From Hymenobacter rigui (GTDB taxonomy: Bacteria; Bacteroidota; Bacteroidia; Cytophagales; Hymenobacteraceae), in assembly GCF_003944715.1 (NCBI RefSeq), contig NZ_RWIT01000002.1:372001-436000 (forward strand): DNA of 64,000 nt, in the 5' to 3' direction. Shown piece after piece: positions 25,139 to 33,548 of this stretch. A program made the translations under genes and the position numbers. Within the stretch, counting starts at the first letter, position 1, and each line of letters starts with the position of its first letter. The notes under the pieces were generated by a model. That model worked only from the letters and a program-made list of their open reading frames with translations, made no database searches and was not told the DNA's origin.

Positions 25139-26857
25139 ATGCTGCCCCGTCTGCTTCCCGCGGCCCCGCTCCTGCTCGGCCTGACTTTGGCCGGCTGCCA
25201 CACCCGGCCCGCCTCCACCACCGCCACCACGCCCGTCCCGGCCGAAACCACCGCCCCGGCGGCTCCCGCGCCCGGCGCGGCCCCGGCCGAGGCTATTGGG
25301 GCGGCCAGCATCAGCCGGTATCTGCGGGCGGTGTCCTCGGATGAGATGCTGGGGCGCAAGCCGTTTACCGAGGGCGAGACGCGCAGCACCCAGTATCTGG
25401 CCGATGAATTCCGGCGGCTGGGCCTGCAGCCGGGGCCCAACGGCACGTATTTCCAGCCGGTGCCGCTGGTAGAAATTACCGGCACGCCCGCCCCGGCCCT
25501 GCTCATCAAGGGCAAAGGGCAGCCGCTGAGCCTTGCCTACAAGACGGACTTCGTGACCTTCACCCAGCGCGAGCAGCCCACCGTGAGCGTGCAGAACGCG
25601 CCGCTGGTGTTTGCCGGCTACGGCGTGGTGGCCCCCGAGTACGGCTGGGACGACTACGCGGGCCTCGACGTGAAAGGCAAAACCGTGGTGGTACTGGTGA
25701 ATGACCCCGGCAACGCGGGCCAGGACTCCACGCTATTCAAAGGCCGGGCCATGACCTACTACGGCCGCTGGACCTACAAATACGAGGAAGCCGCCCGTCA
25801 CGGAGCCGCCGCCGTGCTCATCGTGCACGATACCCAGCCGGCCGCCTACCCCTGGAGCGTGGTGCTGAGCGGGGCCGTGAGCCCCAAGCTGCGCCCCCAA
25901 ACCGACAACAAAGGGGCCGACAAGTGCGCGCTGGAAGGCTGGCTGACGCTGGACGCGGCCAAACAGCTGTTCCAGGCCGCCGGCCAGAACTACGAACAAC
26001 TGTACGCTGCGGCCAATACCAAGGGCTTTAAGCCGCGCGCATTGGGCGGGCTCACGCTCTCGGGCAGCATCCAGAACAAATTGCGCCGCCAGACCTCGCG
26101 CAACGTACTGGCCGTGCTGCCCGGCACCACTCGCCCCCAGGAGTACATTCTCTACTCGGCCCACTGGGACCATTTCGGCATCGGCAAAGCCATTCAGGGC
26201 GACTCCATCTACAACGGGGCCGTGGATGACGGCACCGGCCTGGCTGCGCTGCTGAGCATTGCCGAGGCCTTCCGGAAAAGTCCGGAAAAGCCCCAGCGCA
26301 GCATCGTGTTTCTGGCCGTTACGGCCGAGGAGCAGGGTTTACTGGGCTCGGCCTACTACGCCCAGCACCCGCCCTTCCCGCTCAACAAAACCGTGGCCGA
26401 CCTGAACATGGACATGCTCTGGCCCTACGGCCCGATGAAGGACCTGACGGTTATCGGCTACGGGCAGTCGGAGCTGGAGGACTACGCCCGCGCGGCGGCC
26501 CGGGAGCAGGACCGCTACGTGCTGCCCGACCAGACGCCCGAAACCGGTATGTTCTACCGCTCCGACCACTTCAACTTTGCCCACTTGGGCGTGCCCTCGC
26601 TCTACGCCAGCGGCGGCTTCGAGAGCCGCACCCAGGGCAAGCAGTGGATTGCCGACAAGCGCCGCGCCTACACCGCCGACATGTACCACAAGCCCGCCGA
26701 CCAGTTCGACCCCGCCTGGGACCTCACGGGCATTGCCCAGGACGCCCAGCTCTATTTCCGCGTGGGCCAGCGCCTGGCCTCAGAAACCACCTTCCCGAAG
26801 TGGCGCGCAGGCTCGGAGTTCCGGTCGGCGCGGGAACGGAGCATGGGCGGGAGGTAA
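25139..26857 (+). CDS. M28 family metallopeptidase with PA domain, lipoprotein
   Basis: A 572-residue aminopeptidase-type zinc enzyme. A lipoprotein signal (MLPRLLPAAPLLLGLTLAGC) is followed by a Thr/Ala/Pro linker, a protease-associated insert (~100-290, with FAGYGVVAPEYGWDDY and GAAAVLIVHD) and the peptidase core. Zinc ligands and catalytic residues are visible in YSAHWDHFG (around residue 340), NGAVDDGTGLAAL, TAEEQGLLGS, LNMDML and YRSDHFNFA. ATG 25139 is used; ATG 25112, ten codons earlier, would lengthen the signal. It is probably attached to the outer or inner membrane and degrades peptides in the periplasm or at the surface. Confidence 0.92.
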   Translation: MLPRLLPAAPLLLGLTLAGCHTRPASTTATTPVPAETTAPAAPAPGAAPAEAIGAASISRYLRAVSSDEMLGRKPFTEGETRSTQYLADEFRRLGLQPGPNGTYFQPVPLVEITGTPAPALLIKGKGQPLSLAYKTDFVTFTQREQPTVSVQNAPLVFAGYGVVAPEYGWDDYAGLDVKGKTVVVLVNDPGNAGQDSTLFKGRAMTYYGRWTYKYEEAARHGAAAVLIVHDTQPAAYPWSVVLSGAVSPKLRPQTDNKGADKCALEGWLTLDAAKQLFQAAGQNYEQLYAAANTKGFKPRALGGLTLSGSIQNKLRRQTSRNVLAVLPGTTRPQEYILYSAHWDHFGIGKAIQGDSIYNGAVDDGTGLAALLSIAEAFRKSPEKPQRSIVFLAVTAEEQGLLGSAYYAQHPPFPLNKTVADLNMDMLWPYGPMKDLTVIGYGQSELEDYARAAAREQDRYVLPDQTPETGMFYRSDHFNFAHLGVPSLYASGGFESRTQGKQWIADKRRAYTADMYHKPADQFDPAWDLTGIAQDAQLYFRVGQRLASETTFPKWRAGSEFRSARERSMGGR

Positions 26858-26961
26858 CGCCTCAAAAGTTCGTTGCCGCCAATTATGGTACTTGCATCCT
26901 TCCATCCATCAAAGCAGATAATCGGACCCGTTGACAACGGCTACGCATTACGCCAGTTCCT

Positions 26962-27792
26962 ATGCACCAGCTAAGCACTGGCCAGTTTTACGGGCAAACC
27001 AATGGTTTGCTGCAGGTAGGAGGACTCACGCTCACGGACACCGAGTATACCTACGAGCACGTAGACTGGCACTACCACGAAAACGCCTATTTTACCTTTA
27101 TTCTGGCGGGGCGGGTATTGGAGGGCGACCGGAAGCAGTTGCAGCCGTATGCCGCGGGCAGCCTGCTGTTCCACCACTGGCAGGAAGCACACTATAACCG
27201 CAAGCCGCCGGGCTACACCCGAGGATTTCATATTGAGGTGCCGCCGGCCTGGTTTGAATCGGTGGGGCTGGCATCCTGCGCCGTGCAGGGCAGCCTCCAC
27301 GTTCAGGAGCCGGCCGTTAAGCATAGCATCTACCAGATTTTCCGGGAAACCCGGCTGCACGACTCGACCAGTGCGCTGGCTATCGAATCCCTGTTGACCA
27401 CGGGGCTGCAGCACCTGGCCCGCACGGTGGAGCACGCCTCGCGGGTGGCTCCGCCCTGGGTTGGCAGAATACGGGAGCTGCTGCACGACGCGCCCCTTAC
27501 TCCCTGGACGTTAACCGAGCTGGCCGCCGAGGCAGGCATTCACCCGGCGCATCTGTCCCGGGGCTTTCCCCGGTATTTTTCCTGCACGCTGGGCCAGTAC
27601 GTGCGCCGCCTGCGCGTGCAACGGGCTCTGGCGCTGTTTTCTGACCCTCAGCAGTCGTTGCTGGATATTGCCCTGGCGTGCGGTTTTTACGACCAGAGCC
27701 ATTTCATCCGCTGCTTCCGCGCCGTTATGCACGAGCGGCCCGCGCGCTATCGGCAGCTGCTGGGGCGGGAGCCACGCCCGGGGCTACGTTAA
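26962..27792 (+). CDS. AraC family transcriptional regulator
   Basis: A 276-residue regulator. The N-terminal ~150 residues form a cupin-like sensor (EHVDWHYHENAYFTFILAG, SLLFHHWQEAHYNRK). The C-terminal ~100 residues hold two helix-turn-helix motifs: TLTELAAEAGIHPAHLSRGF and LLDIALACGFYDQSHFIRCF, with the closing FRAVMHERPARYR typical of AraC/XylS. It lies upstream of a serine hydrolase on the same strand and may control it, but no operator was identified. Confidence 0.92.
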   Translation: MHQLSTGQFYGQTNGLLQVGGLTLTDTEYTYEHVDWHYHENAYFTFILAGRVLEGDRKQLQPYAAGSLLFHHWQEAHYNRKPPGYTRGFHIEVPPAWFESVGLASCAVQGSLHVQEPAVKHSIYQIFRETRLHDSTSALAIESLLTTGLQHLARTVEHASRVAPPWVGRIRELLHDAPLTPWTLTELAAEAGIHPAHLSRGFPRYFSCTLGQYVRRLRVQRALALFSDPQQSLLDIALACGFYDQSHFIRCFRAVMHERPARYRQLLGREPRPGLR

Positions 27793-27823
27793 ATCTGTGC
27801 TATTTCGGGCGGCCAGAGGCGGG

Positions 27824-27831
27824 TAATTTTG
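27824..27831 (+). promoter_or_regulatory. Putative -7 box for the serine hydrolase gene
   Basis: TAATTTTG matches TAnnTTTG, 22 bp before the ATG at 27854. No clear -33 TTG at 20 bp spacing. Confidence 0.45.
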
Positions 27832-27853
27832 CGGCCTCTCTCTTCTGGTTTCC

Positions 27854-29563
27854 ATGAAACATCTTGTATTGTTGCTGTGGGCACTGCTCACGGCCGCCCG
27901 GCTCGTTGCCCAGCCCGCCCCGTTTGTTCCCGACAACGGCATTACCTCGCCTTTTCACCGGGCTCACGTCGGAGAAATCCTTTTCAGTAGCCAGGCAGTG
28001 GCGCCCGACGCTTACACCGATGCGGCGTTTACCCAATCCAGCCTGTTTACCCCGAAGAGCAGCCTGTTTATTACCGTGTTTCTGGGTACTTCTCTGACCA
28101 ATGCCCTGCACGAGCTGGCCCCGGCCGCAACGGCAGAGGACTTGGTGAAACAGGGTAACTACCAGTTTACCTTTTATGTGGACCAACGGCAGGTGTTCGT
28201 GAGCAACCTGCACCCCGGCGCACCCTATGCCACCCTCAAAAACACGGAAACGGTGTGGCACAAACCGCTGGTGAACAACCAGACCACCACCAGTTGGTGG
28301 AGCCAGTCGCTGTGGAACCGGTTCTGGGCCGGCGGCGGCGAACAAGCCCTGACCGAGGGCCGGCACGTGCTCCGGGTAGAAATCCGGCCGTACCTGCAAA
28401 CCACCACGCTGCAGGTGGGCCCCGTGCTGGCCAGCGGGCAAATAACGCTGCAGATGAAAACGCCCATCATCGACGTCAGCACCGTTCGTTTAACCCCGCT
28501 CCTGCCGTATCCGGGACTGCCTGTTTCCACACAGTCGTTTGACGTCAACAAAATCAAAGCTTTGAAAGGCAACATTGAGGCGGGCGTGTTCAAAGCCATT
28601 ACCAGCGTAGTAGTCATCAAGGATGGGCAGCTGCTGGTAGAGGAGTACTTCAACGGGGCCACCCGGCATACCCTGCACGACCCTCGGTCGGTAGGAAAGT
28701 CCTTTGCCTCCGCCCTCACCGGAATGGCCATTGCCGACGAATTTCTGCCCAACGAATCCCAGACGTTGGGCCAATTGTACAACCTGAAGCAATACCCCCA
28801 TTTTACCCCGGCCAAGGCGCGTATCACGCTGGGCGAACTGCTCACCATGCGGTCTGCGTTTGCGGGCAACGATGATGACTCCGATTCGCCCGGCAACGAG
28901 GAGAACATGTATCCCACGGCGGATTGGGCAAAATTCGCGCTCAGCCTGCCCCTGGATTCCATCAGGCCCCGCGGGCAGTGGGCCTATTTTACGGCCGGCA
29001 CCATCCTGCTGGGCGACGTGCTGGAGCACCACGTAGCCGGGGGGCTGGAAGCATACGCCGACCGCAGGCTCTTCCGCCCCTTGGGCATCACGGAGTATCA
29101 GTGGCAGTATACACCTCAGCACGTGGCAAATACGGCTGGCGGCCTTCAACTCCGCGCGCTGGACTTCGCTAAATTCGGTCAGCTGTACCAGAACGGCGGA
29201 AAATGGCAAGGGCAGCAACTGCTGCCCGCCGCCTGGGTTACCAAAACCTTTACCAAACACGTAGCCATTCCTAACCGCAGTAACGAGTTCTATGGGTACC
29301 TGTTCTGGAACAAGACGTACCAGGTGCAGGGCAAGGCCTACGAAACCTTCTACTGCGCGGGCAACGGTGGCAATAAGATATTTGTATTCCAGAACCAGCC
29401 GTTGGTGGTGGTAGTGACGGCCACCGCCTACGGAACCGCCTACGCACACCCGCAGGTGGACAAGATGATGGCCGACTTTATTCTGCCGGCTGTGCTGGGA
29501 ACCGGCACCGGTAAGGCCGTTATTCGTTCTACCTCATCGGACCCCGCGGGCAGGCGCCGCTAG
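27854..29563 (+). CDS. Serine hydrolase (class C beta-lactamase/PBP-like), secreted
   Basis: A 569-residue protein with a signal peptide (residues 1-19, MKHLVLLLWALLTAARLVA), an N-terminal beta-rich region of ~200 residues, and a beta-lactamase-fold domain (~230-550). The catalytic SxxK motif is SVGK in DPRSVGKSFASALTG. The second motif (usually YxN) appears to be YFT in GQWAYFTAG, and the third region is CAGNGGNKIFVF, where KTG is usually replaced by HxG/GxG in esterase-type members. It is more likely an esterase or peptidase than a true beta-lactamase. It sits 61 bp after the AraC gene. Confidence 0.87.
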   Translation: MKHLVLLLWALLTAARLVAQPAPFVPDNGITSPFHRAHVGEILFSSQAVAPDAYTDAAFTQSSLFTPKSSLFITVFLGTSLTNALHELAPAATAEDLVKQGNYQFTFYVDQRQVFVSNLHPGAPYATLKNTETVWHKPLVNNQTTTSWWSQSLWNRFWAGGGEQALTEGRHVLRVEIRPYLQTTTLQVGPVLASGQITLQMKTPIIDVSTVRLTPLLPYPGLPVSTQSFDVNKIKALKGNIEAGVFKAITSVVVIKDGQLLVEEYFNGATRHTLHDPRSVGKSFASALTGMAIADEFLPNESQTLGQLYNLKQYPHFTPAKARITLGELLTMRSAFAGNDDDSDSPGNEENMYPTADWAKFALSLPLDSIRPRGQWAYFTAGTILLGDVLEHHVAGGLEAYADRRLFRPLGITEYQWQYTPQHVANTAGGLQLRALDFAKFGQLYQNGGKWQGQQLLPAAWVTKTFTKHVAIPNRSNEFYGYLFWNKTYQVQGKAYETFYCAGNGGNKIFVFQNQPLVVVVTATAYGTAYAHPQVDKMMADFILPAVLGTGTGKAVIRSTSSDPAGRRR

Positions 29564-29695
29564 CCGCGGCGGCGGCGCTCCACTCAGACTGCATGTTTAC
29601 CCACTGCCCGTACCGGGTTAGTCAGGCCCCGCACCGCTACACGCTACTTGGCGCTCCTACTGAGTGCAGCCGAGCGGCTGAAAGCGAAAGCATTA

Positions 29696-32467
29696 CTACA
29701 GCCGCGGGTCCACAGCTTCGCTTTCCAGGGCCAGCACGCCGAATACGCACTGGTGTACCTCGCGCAGGGGGGCGCCGGCCACGAACCGTTCCAGGCCTTC
29801 CACGCCCAAGGCGAATTCGCGCAGGGCCAGGTTGCGCTTGCTTTTCACGTTTCGTTCGCGCAGGCGCTCCAAGTTGCCGGGCAGCAGGTAGTCGGGGCCG
29901 TAGATGATGCGCAGGTACTCGCGGCCGCGGCATTTGAGGGCCGGCTGCACCAGGTGTTTCTGGCCCGCGGGGATGAAGTCGTAGGGTTTCACCACCATGC
30001 CTTCGCCCCCGGCCGCCGTGAGGTTCAGCCACCACTGGGTGGCGGCTTCCACGTCGGCAATATCCTGCAGGTGCACCACGCGGTAGGGCGTGGCCCGCAG
30101 CAGGCCTTCATCCTGGAGGCAGATGGCGCGCAGGGTTTCCATGTGCCAGGCGTGGTCCTTATCGAAGTACGTGCGGCCTTCGGTGGCGAGCAGGTGGAAG
30201 GGGGCCAGCCGCAGATCCTCCACACTGTCCACGGGCCAGCAGTAGCGGCGGTAGGCCTCGGCGTAGTGCCGGGCGGCTTGCTGGCGGGCGCTGGTGCGGG
30301 CCAGCAGGGCCTCTACCCCATCGAGGCCTCGGCCGGCGGCCCGGCTGAGCACGGCCACGGCTTCGGGCAGAGCGGCCGTAGCGGCGGCGGCCACGGCGGC
30401 GTACTGGTCCTTGATCAGCTGCTGGGCCTTGGCCGACCACGGCAGCAGCTCGGCGTCGAGGCAGAGCCAGTCGGTGCCGAACTGCTCCCAGAAGTTGCTG
30501 GCCGTGAGGGCCGCCTGCAGGCGGGTGAGGAAGGCGGCTTCCAGCGTAGCATCAGTGAAGAAGTTGCGGCCGGTGCGGGTGTACACCTTGCCCGGCCCCT
30601 CGCCCACCACCCCGAAGCGGCGGCGGGCGGCGTCCTCACTGCGGGCCAGCACCACCACCACGCGGCTGCCCATGTGCTTTTCCTCGCACACCACCCGCTC
30701 CTGCCCCTGGCGGCGGAAGTAGTCGAAGGCTTCGGCCGGGTGCTCCAGCAGGTCGGGCAGGGCCGAGGTTTCGGAAGGGCTCATGGTGGGCGGCAGGTAC
30801 AGCAGCCACTTGGGGTTGAGGGCAAACCGGCTCATCACCTCCAGCGCCGCCGCCGCGTTTTCCTCCCGCACCGTCACCGACGGCAGCAGGCGCGTGCAGA
30901 TAATCTGCTTGCCCAGCACGTCGCGCAAATCCAGCAGGTCGTCGTGCGCTTGTTGCGCGGTTAGGTGAGTTGTTAGTTGTTGGTTGTCAGTTGCTGGTTC
31001 GTTCACCGATTCACTGGCAACCGACAACTGGTAACCGGCAACTGCCAGGGGCCGGATCGGCTCGCAGTACACCTGGGCGGCGGGCACCGATACCAGCTCC
31101 CGCTCGGGGTAGCGCAACGCGGTGAGGCGGCCGCCGAACACGCAGCCCGTATCGATGTCGATGGTGTTGTTGAGCCACTCGGACGCGGGCACGGGCGTGT
31201 GGCCGTACACCACCATGGCCCGGCCGCGGTACTCGGCGGCCCAGTTGTAGCGCACCGGCAGGCCAAACTCGTCGATTTCGCCGGTGGTTTCGCCGAACAG
31301 CGCGAAGGCCCGCACGGCCCCCGAGCCGCGGCCCTGCATTTCCTCGCGCATGCCCGCGTGGGCCACCACCAGCTTGCCCCCATCGAGCACGTAGTGGCTT
31401 ACCAGCCCATCCAGAAACTGCCGCACCTGGCTTTTGAACGTGTCGGATTCCAGGGCCAGCTGCTGCACCGTTTCGGCGAAACCATGCTTTTCGTTCACCT
31501 GCTTGCCGTTGAGGTAGCGCAGCAGCTTGATGTCGTGGTTGCCGGGCACGCACAGCGCCAGCCCGCTTTGCACCATGTGCATTACCAGCCGCAGCACCTT
31601 GGGCGAATCGGGGCCCCGGTCCACCAAGTCACCGAGGAAGAGGACACGGCGTATGGCCTCACCCCCCGGCCCCCTCTCCGGAAGAGAGGGGGAGACGAAA
31701 GATTCGGTTCCGCTACCGTCAGGCTCCCCCTCTCTTCCGGAGAGGGGGCCGGCCCCGAGGGGGTCACGTGAGGCCACCCGCGTTACGCGCACGCCCAAAT
31801 CCCGCGCATCCAGCACGGGCGTTTCTTCCACGGCGTAGCCTAGCTGCGCGAGCAGCTGCACCAGTTCCTGGTAGCAGCCGTGCACGTCGCCGATGATGTC
31901 GAAGGGGCCGGTGTCCTGCTTGCGGTTGCTGTAGAGCGGGTCGCGCTGGATGGTTTGCACGGCGTCCACTTCCTCGGGGCCGCGCAGGTGGTAGATGTGA
32001 CGGAAGCCTTCCTGCTTGAGGGTTTTGAGGCTGCGGCGCAGCTGCTGGCGCTGGTTCGGGATGACGTGGCGGCCTAGGTGCCGACGCTCGGCGCGCTGGC
32101 GGTTGCGGTCCTCGGCCACCCGGTCGGGCACGTCCAGAACGACGGCCGTGGGCAGCACGTGGTAGTCGCGGGCCAGCTGCACCAGGGTTTTGCGGGCTTC
32201 GGGCTGCACGTTGGTGGCGTCCACCACCGTCAGCAGACCCCGCTTCAGACGCAGGCCCACGAGGTAATGAAGCAGGGCAAAGGCATCGGTGGTAGCCGAC
32301 TGGTCGTTTTCATCATCCGACACCAGTGCCCGGCACTGGTCCGACGACACAATTTCGGTGGGCGCGAACAGCCGCCGCGCAAACGTGGATTTGCCGGCCC
32401 CGGAGGTACCGATGAGCAGGACAAGAGAAAGTTCGGGAAGCTTGAGGGAGGTAGCAGGTTGGGGCAT
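29696..32467 (-). CDS. pnkp: Polynucleotide kinase-phosphatase-ligase (bacterial Pnkp) with two in-frame repeat insertions
   Basis: Bacterial Pnkp heals and seals broken RNA: 5' kinase, 2',3' phosphatase and an adenylyltransferase (ligase) domain, working with Hen1. The 923-residue protein has Walker A GTSGAGKST (20-28) and VVDATN in the kinase. The binuclear metallophosphatase has IIGDVHGC (~190), FLGDLVDRGP, GNHD, VAHAG and YGHTP. The ligase has the nucleotidyl lysine in EEKHMGSR (Lys ~597), GGEGMVVKP and KCRGREYLRIIYGP. Known Pnkps are ~850-870 residues. The excess is explained by about 40 residues at ~232-271 encoded by a palindromic repeat, and ~28 at ~473-501 encoded by a second repeat. 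ATG 32467 is chosen because the ORF upstream overlaps the divergent promoter. hen1 lies 3.2 kb away on the same strand. Confidence 0.95.
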   Translation of the reverse strand: MPQPATSLKLPELSLVLLIGTSGAGKSTFARRLFAPTEIVSSDQCRALVSDDENDQSATTDAFALLHYLVGLRLKRGLLTVVDATNVQPEARKTLVQLARDYHVLPTAVVLDVPDRVAEDRNRQRAERRHLGRHVIPNQRQQLRRSLKTLKQEGFRHIYHLRGPEEVDAVQTIQRDPLYSNRKQDTGPFDIIGDVHGCYQELVQLLAQLGYAVEETPVLDARDLGVRVTRVASRDPLGAGPLSGREGEPDGSGTESFVSPSLPERGPGGEAIRRVLFLGDLVDRGPDSPKVLRLVMHMVQSGLALCVPGNHDIKLLRYLNGKQVNEKHGFAETVQQLALESDTFKSQVRQFLDGLVSHYVLDGGKLVVAHAGMREEMQGRGSGAVRAFALFGETTGEIDEFGLPVRYNWAAEYRGRAMVVYGHTPVPASEWLNNTIDIDTGCVFGGRLTALRYPERELVSVPAAQVYCEPIRPLAVAGYQLSVASESVNEPATDNQQLTTHLTAQQAHDDLLDLRDVLGKQIICTRLLPSVTVREENAAAALEVMSRFALNPKWLLYLPPTMSPSETSALPDLLEHPAEAFDYFRRQGQERVVCEEKHMGSRVVVVLARSEDAARRRFGVVGEGPGKVYTRTGRNFFTDATLEAAFLTRLQAALTASNFWEQFGTDWLCLDAELLPWSAKAQQLIKDQYAAVAAAATAALPEAVAVLSRAAGRGLDGVEALLARTSARQQAARHYAEAYRRYCWPVDSVEDLRLAPFHLLATEGRTYFDKDHAWHMETLRAICLQDEGLLRATPYRVVHLQDIADVEAATQWWLNLTAAGGEGMVVKPYDFIPAGQKHLVQPALKCRGREYLRIIYGPDYLLPGNLERLRERNVKSKRNLALREFALGVEGLERFVAGAPLREVHQCVFGVLALESEAVDPRL
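30967..31050. repeat. Repeat of the 'gttgtcagttgct' family inside pnkp
   Basis: A run of GTTGTTAGTTGTTGGTTGTC and related units, with a degenerate inverted part (CAACCGACAACTGG) on the right. It matches the family of the perfect inverted repeat at 62556-62655 (AGTTGTCAGTTGCTCGTTGT). It is translated in frame into a low-complexity linker between the phosphatase and ligase domains. Confidence 0.65.
31655..31775. repeat. Palindromic repeat ('cctcaccccc...ggccccctctcc' family) inserted in frame in pnkp
   Basis: Outer ends GGCCTCAC / GTGAGGCC and 27-bp perfect inner arms (31668-31694 and 31724-31750, GGCCCCCTCTCC and GGAAGAGAGGGGGAG joined). The element reads through in frame as ~40 residues (including GPLSGREGE and SPSLPERGPG) just before the conserved FLGDLVDRGP of the phosphatase domain. 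Repeats of this type are normally intergenic. Confidence 0.88.
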
Positions 32468-32484
32468 CGGGGGATAAAACGCTC

Positions 32485-32492
32485 TATATTTG
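32485..32492 (+). promoter_or_regulatory. Putative -7 box for the gene at 32516
   Basis: TATATTTG matches TAnnTTTG exactly, 23 bp upstream of the ATG, in the 48-bp gap between the divergent pnkp and hypothetical genes. A TTG lies 23 bp before it, slightly further than the usual 19-21. Confidence 0.55.
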
Positions 32493-32515
32493 GCCGTAAC
32501 GAATGCGCTACACCT

Positions 32516-33064
32516 ATGAAAATTAACAGGAGACTCAATACCCTTACCTATTCGGAATACGGCAGTGTCCTGAGCCAGCACCAAAAATACACCGACTTTA
32601 ATACGCTGGGCCTGTTTCGCTCTATTATCGAGAATGAAAAGCTCAACCTGACTCAGAAAATAGACCTGCGTAACTTGGCCGAAGCAGTCTTCGGAAAGAC
32701 GTTTGAGTTCCTGCAGCTCAAAGATCCGGCAACCTACTTCGCCCTTACCACCCTGGGCGAGCAGCTCACCGTAGCCGATACAGCCCAGCGGTGGACGGAC
32801 ATCCGGGTCAACCAGCAGATAATCCTGCGGGACAAAAAGCTACGCCACCGCAACTTCGGCACCTACTCCAGGCACAACTGCGGCTACGACGACTGTCCGC
32901 TGAAAGGCGTGATGCTGCGGCAGACCGATAGCACGCGTGCAGTACGACCAATGTCGTTTTGCGCTGATAAGAACCGGCATACAATCCGCCTAAAAGCAGT
33001 AGCCCGCAAGCAGGACCGCAAGTTCTTCAGGCAATCCGTTTCCAGTCAGGCTGATGATGAATAG
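32516..33064 (+). CDS. Hypothetical protein
   Basis: A 182-residue protein I do not recognise. It has no signal peptide or membrane segment. The N-terminal half is helical (LFRSIIENEKLNLTQKIDLR, LAEAVFGKTFEFLQL). The second half is basic and contains CGYDDCPLKGVML, whose two cysteines, with a later SFC and nearby histidines (RHRN, SRHNC), could bind zinc. It overlaps the following SUKH gene (the ATG at 33054 lies inside its last codons), suggesting translational coupling. Base composition is more AT-rich than that of the flanking pnkp. Confidence 0.6.
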   Translation: MKINRRLNTLTYSEYGSVLSQHQKYTDFNTLGLFRSIIENEKLNLTQKIDLRNLAEAVFGKTFEFLQLKDPATYFALTTLGEQLTVADTAQRWTDIRVNQQIILRDKKLRHRNFGTYSRHNCGYDDCPLKGVMLRQTDSTRAVRPMSFCADKNRHTIRLKAVARKQDRKFFRQSVSSQADDE

Positions 33065-33512
33065 AACTTGCATGTCGATTCAGCAACTCATAGCAACTCT
33101 CAAAGCAGACCTACCGCAGAAGGATATAACGCTTTATCCGCCGGCCAGCGCGCAACTGATGCAGCAGCTGGAGGCAGCGTTAGGTGTAGTCCTTCCGGCT
33201 GACTTTCGGGAGTTTTATGCCTTCTGCAACGGGTTCGGGTCAGCTGAATTCCTGTTTCATATCACCCCAATTGAGGAAATACTCCATTTCAAAGACTACC
33301 AGCCTCACCAATTCCTCTTTGCCGAGTATGGTGCTTGTGTTGATTTCTGGATAGTGGAAATAGCGCCGGAGGCAACCAGCTACCGGATTCTGAGTCAGGG
33401 TTCAGCTGGCGAAATGGTCTTTCTTACCGATTCGTTAGCCTTATTTATCCACCGATTCTTGCAGGGGGACATTTTTGGATTGCTTGACTGGGCGGCTGAG
33501 CTTGCTAACTGA
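33054..33512 (+). CDS. SMI1/KNR4 (SUKH) family protein
   Basis: A 152-residue SUKH-superfamily protein. Typical features are the N-terminal ASAQLMQQLEAALGVVLPAD, then FREFYAFCNGFGSAEFLFHI (the LP.dfr.fy...nG motif), the PIEEI strand and VDFWIVEIAP. SUKH proteins are best known as immunity proteins against nuclease toxins but also serve housekeeping roles. No toxin gene is seen next to it. The ATG at 33054 overlaps the preceding stop codon; ATG 33072 (MSIQQLIATLKADL) is an equally plausible start. Confidence 0.85.
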   Translation: MMNRTCMSIQQLIATLKADLPQKDITLYPPASAQLMQQLEAALGVVLPADFREFYAFCNGFGSAEFLFHITPIEEILHFKDYQPHQFLFAEYGACVDFWIVEIAPEATSYRILSQGSAGEMVFLTDSLALFIHRFLQGDIFGLLDWAAELAN

Positions 33513-33548
33513 TCAGCTACCAAGCTCCCAATATGATTACCTACCCTC

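Noticed and set aside
27854-29563. Serine hydrolase considered as an antibiotic-resistance beta-lactamase
   Set aside because: The second motif is YFT and the KTG box is not conserved; the long N-terminal domain is unlike class C enzymes.
29648-30964. 438-codon plus-strand frame opposite pnkp
   Set aside because: Antisense to the conserved ligase motifs of pnkp; composition typical of shadow frames.
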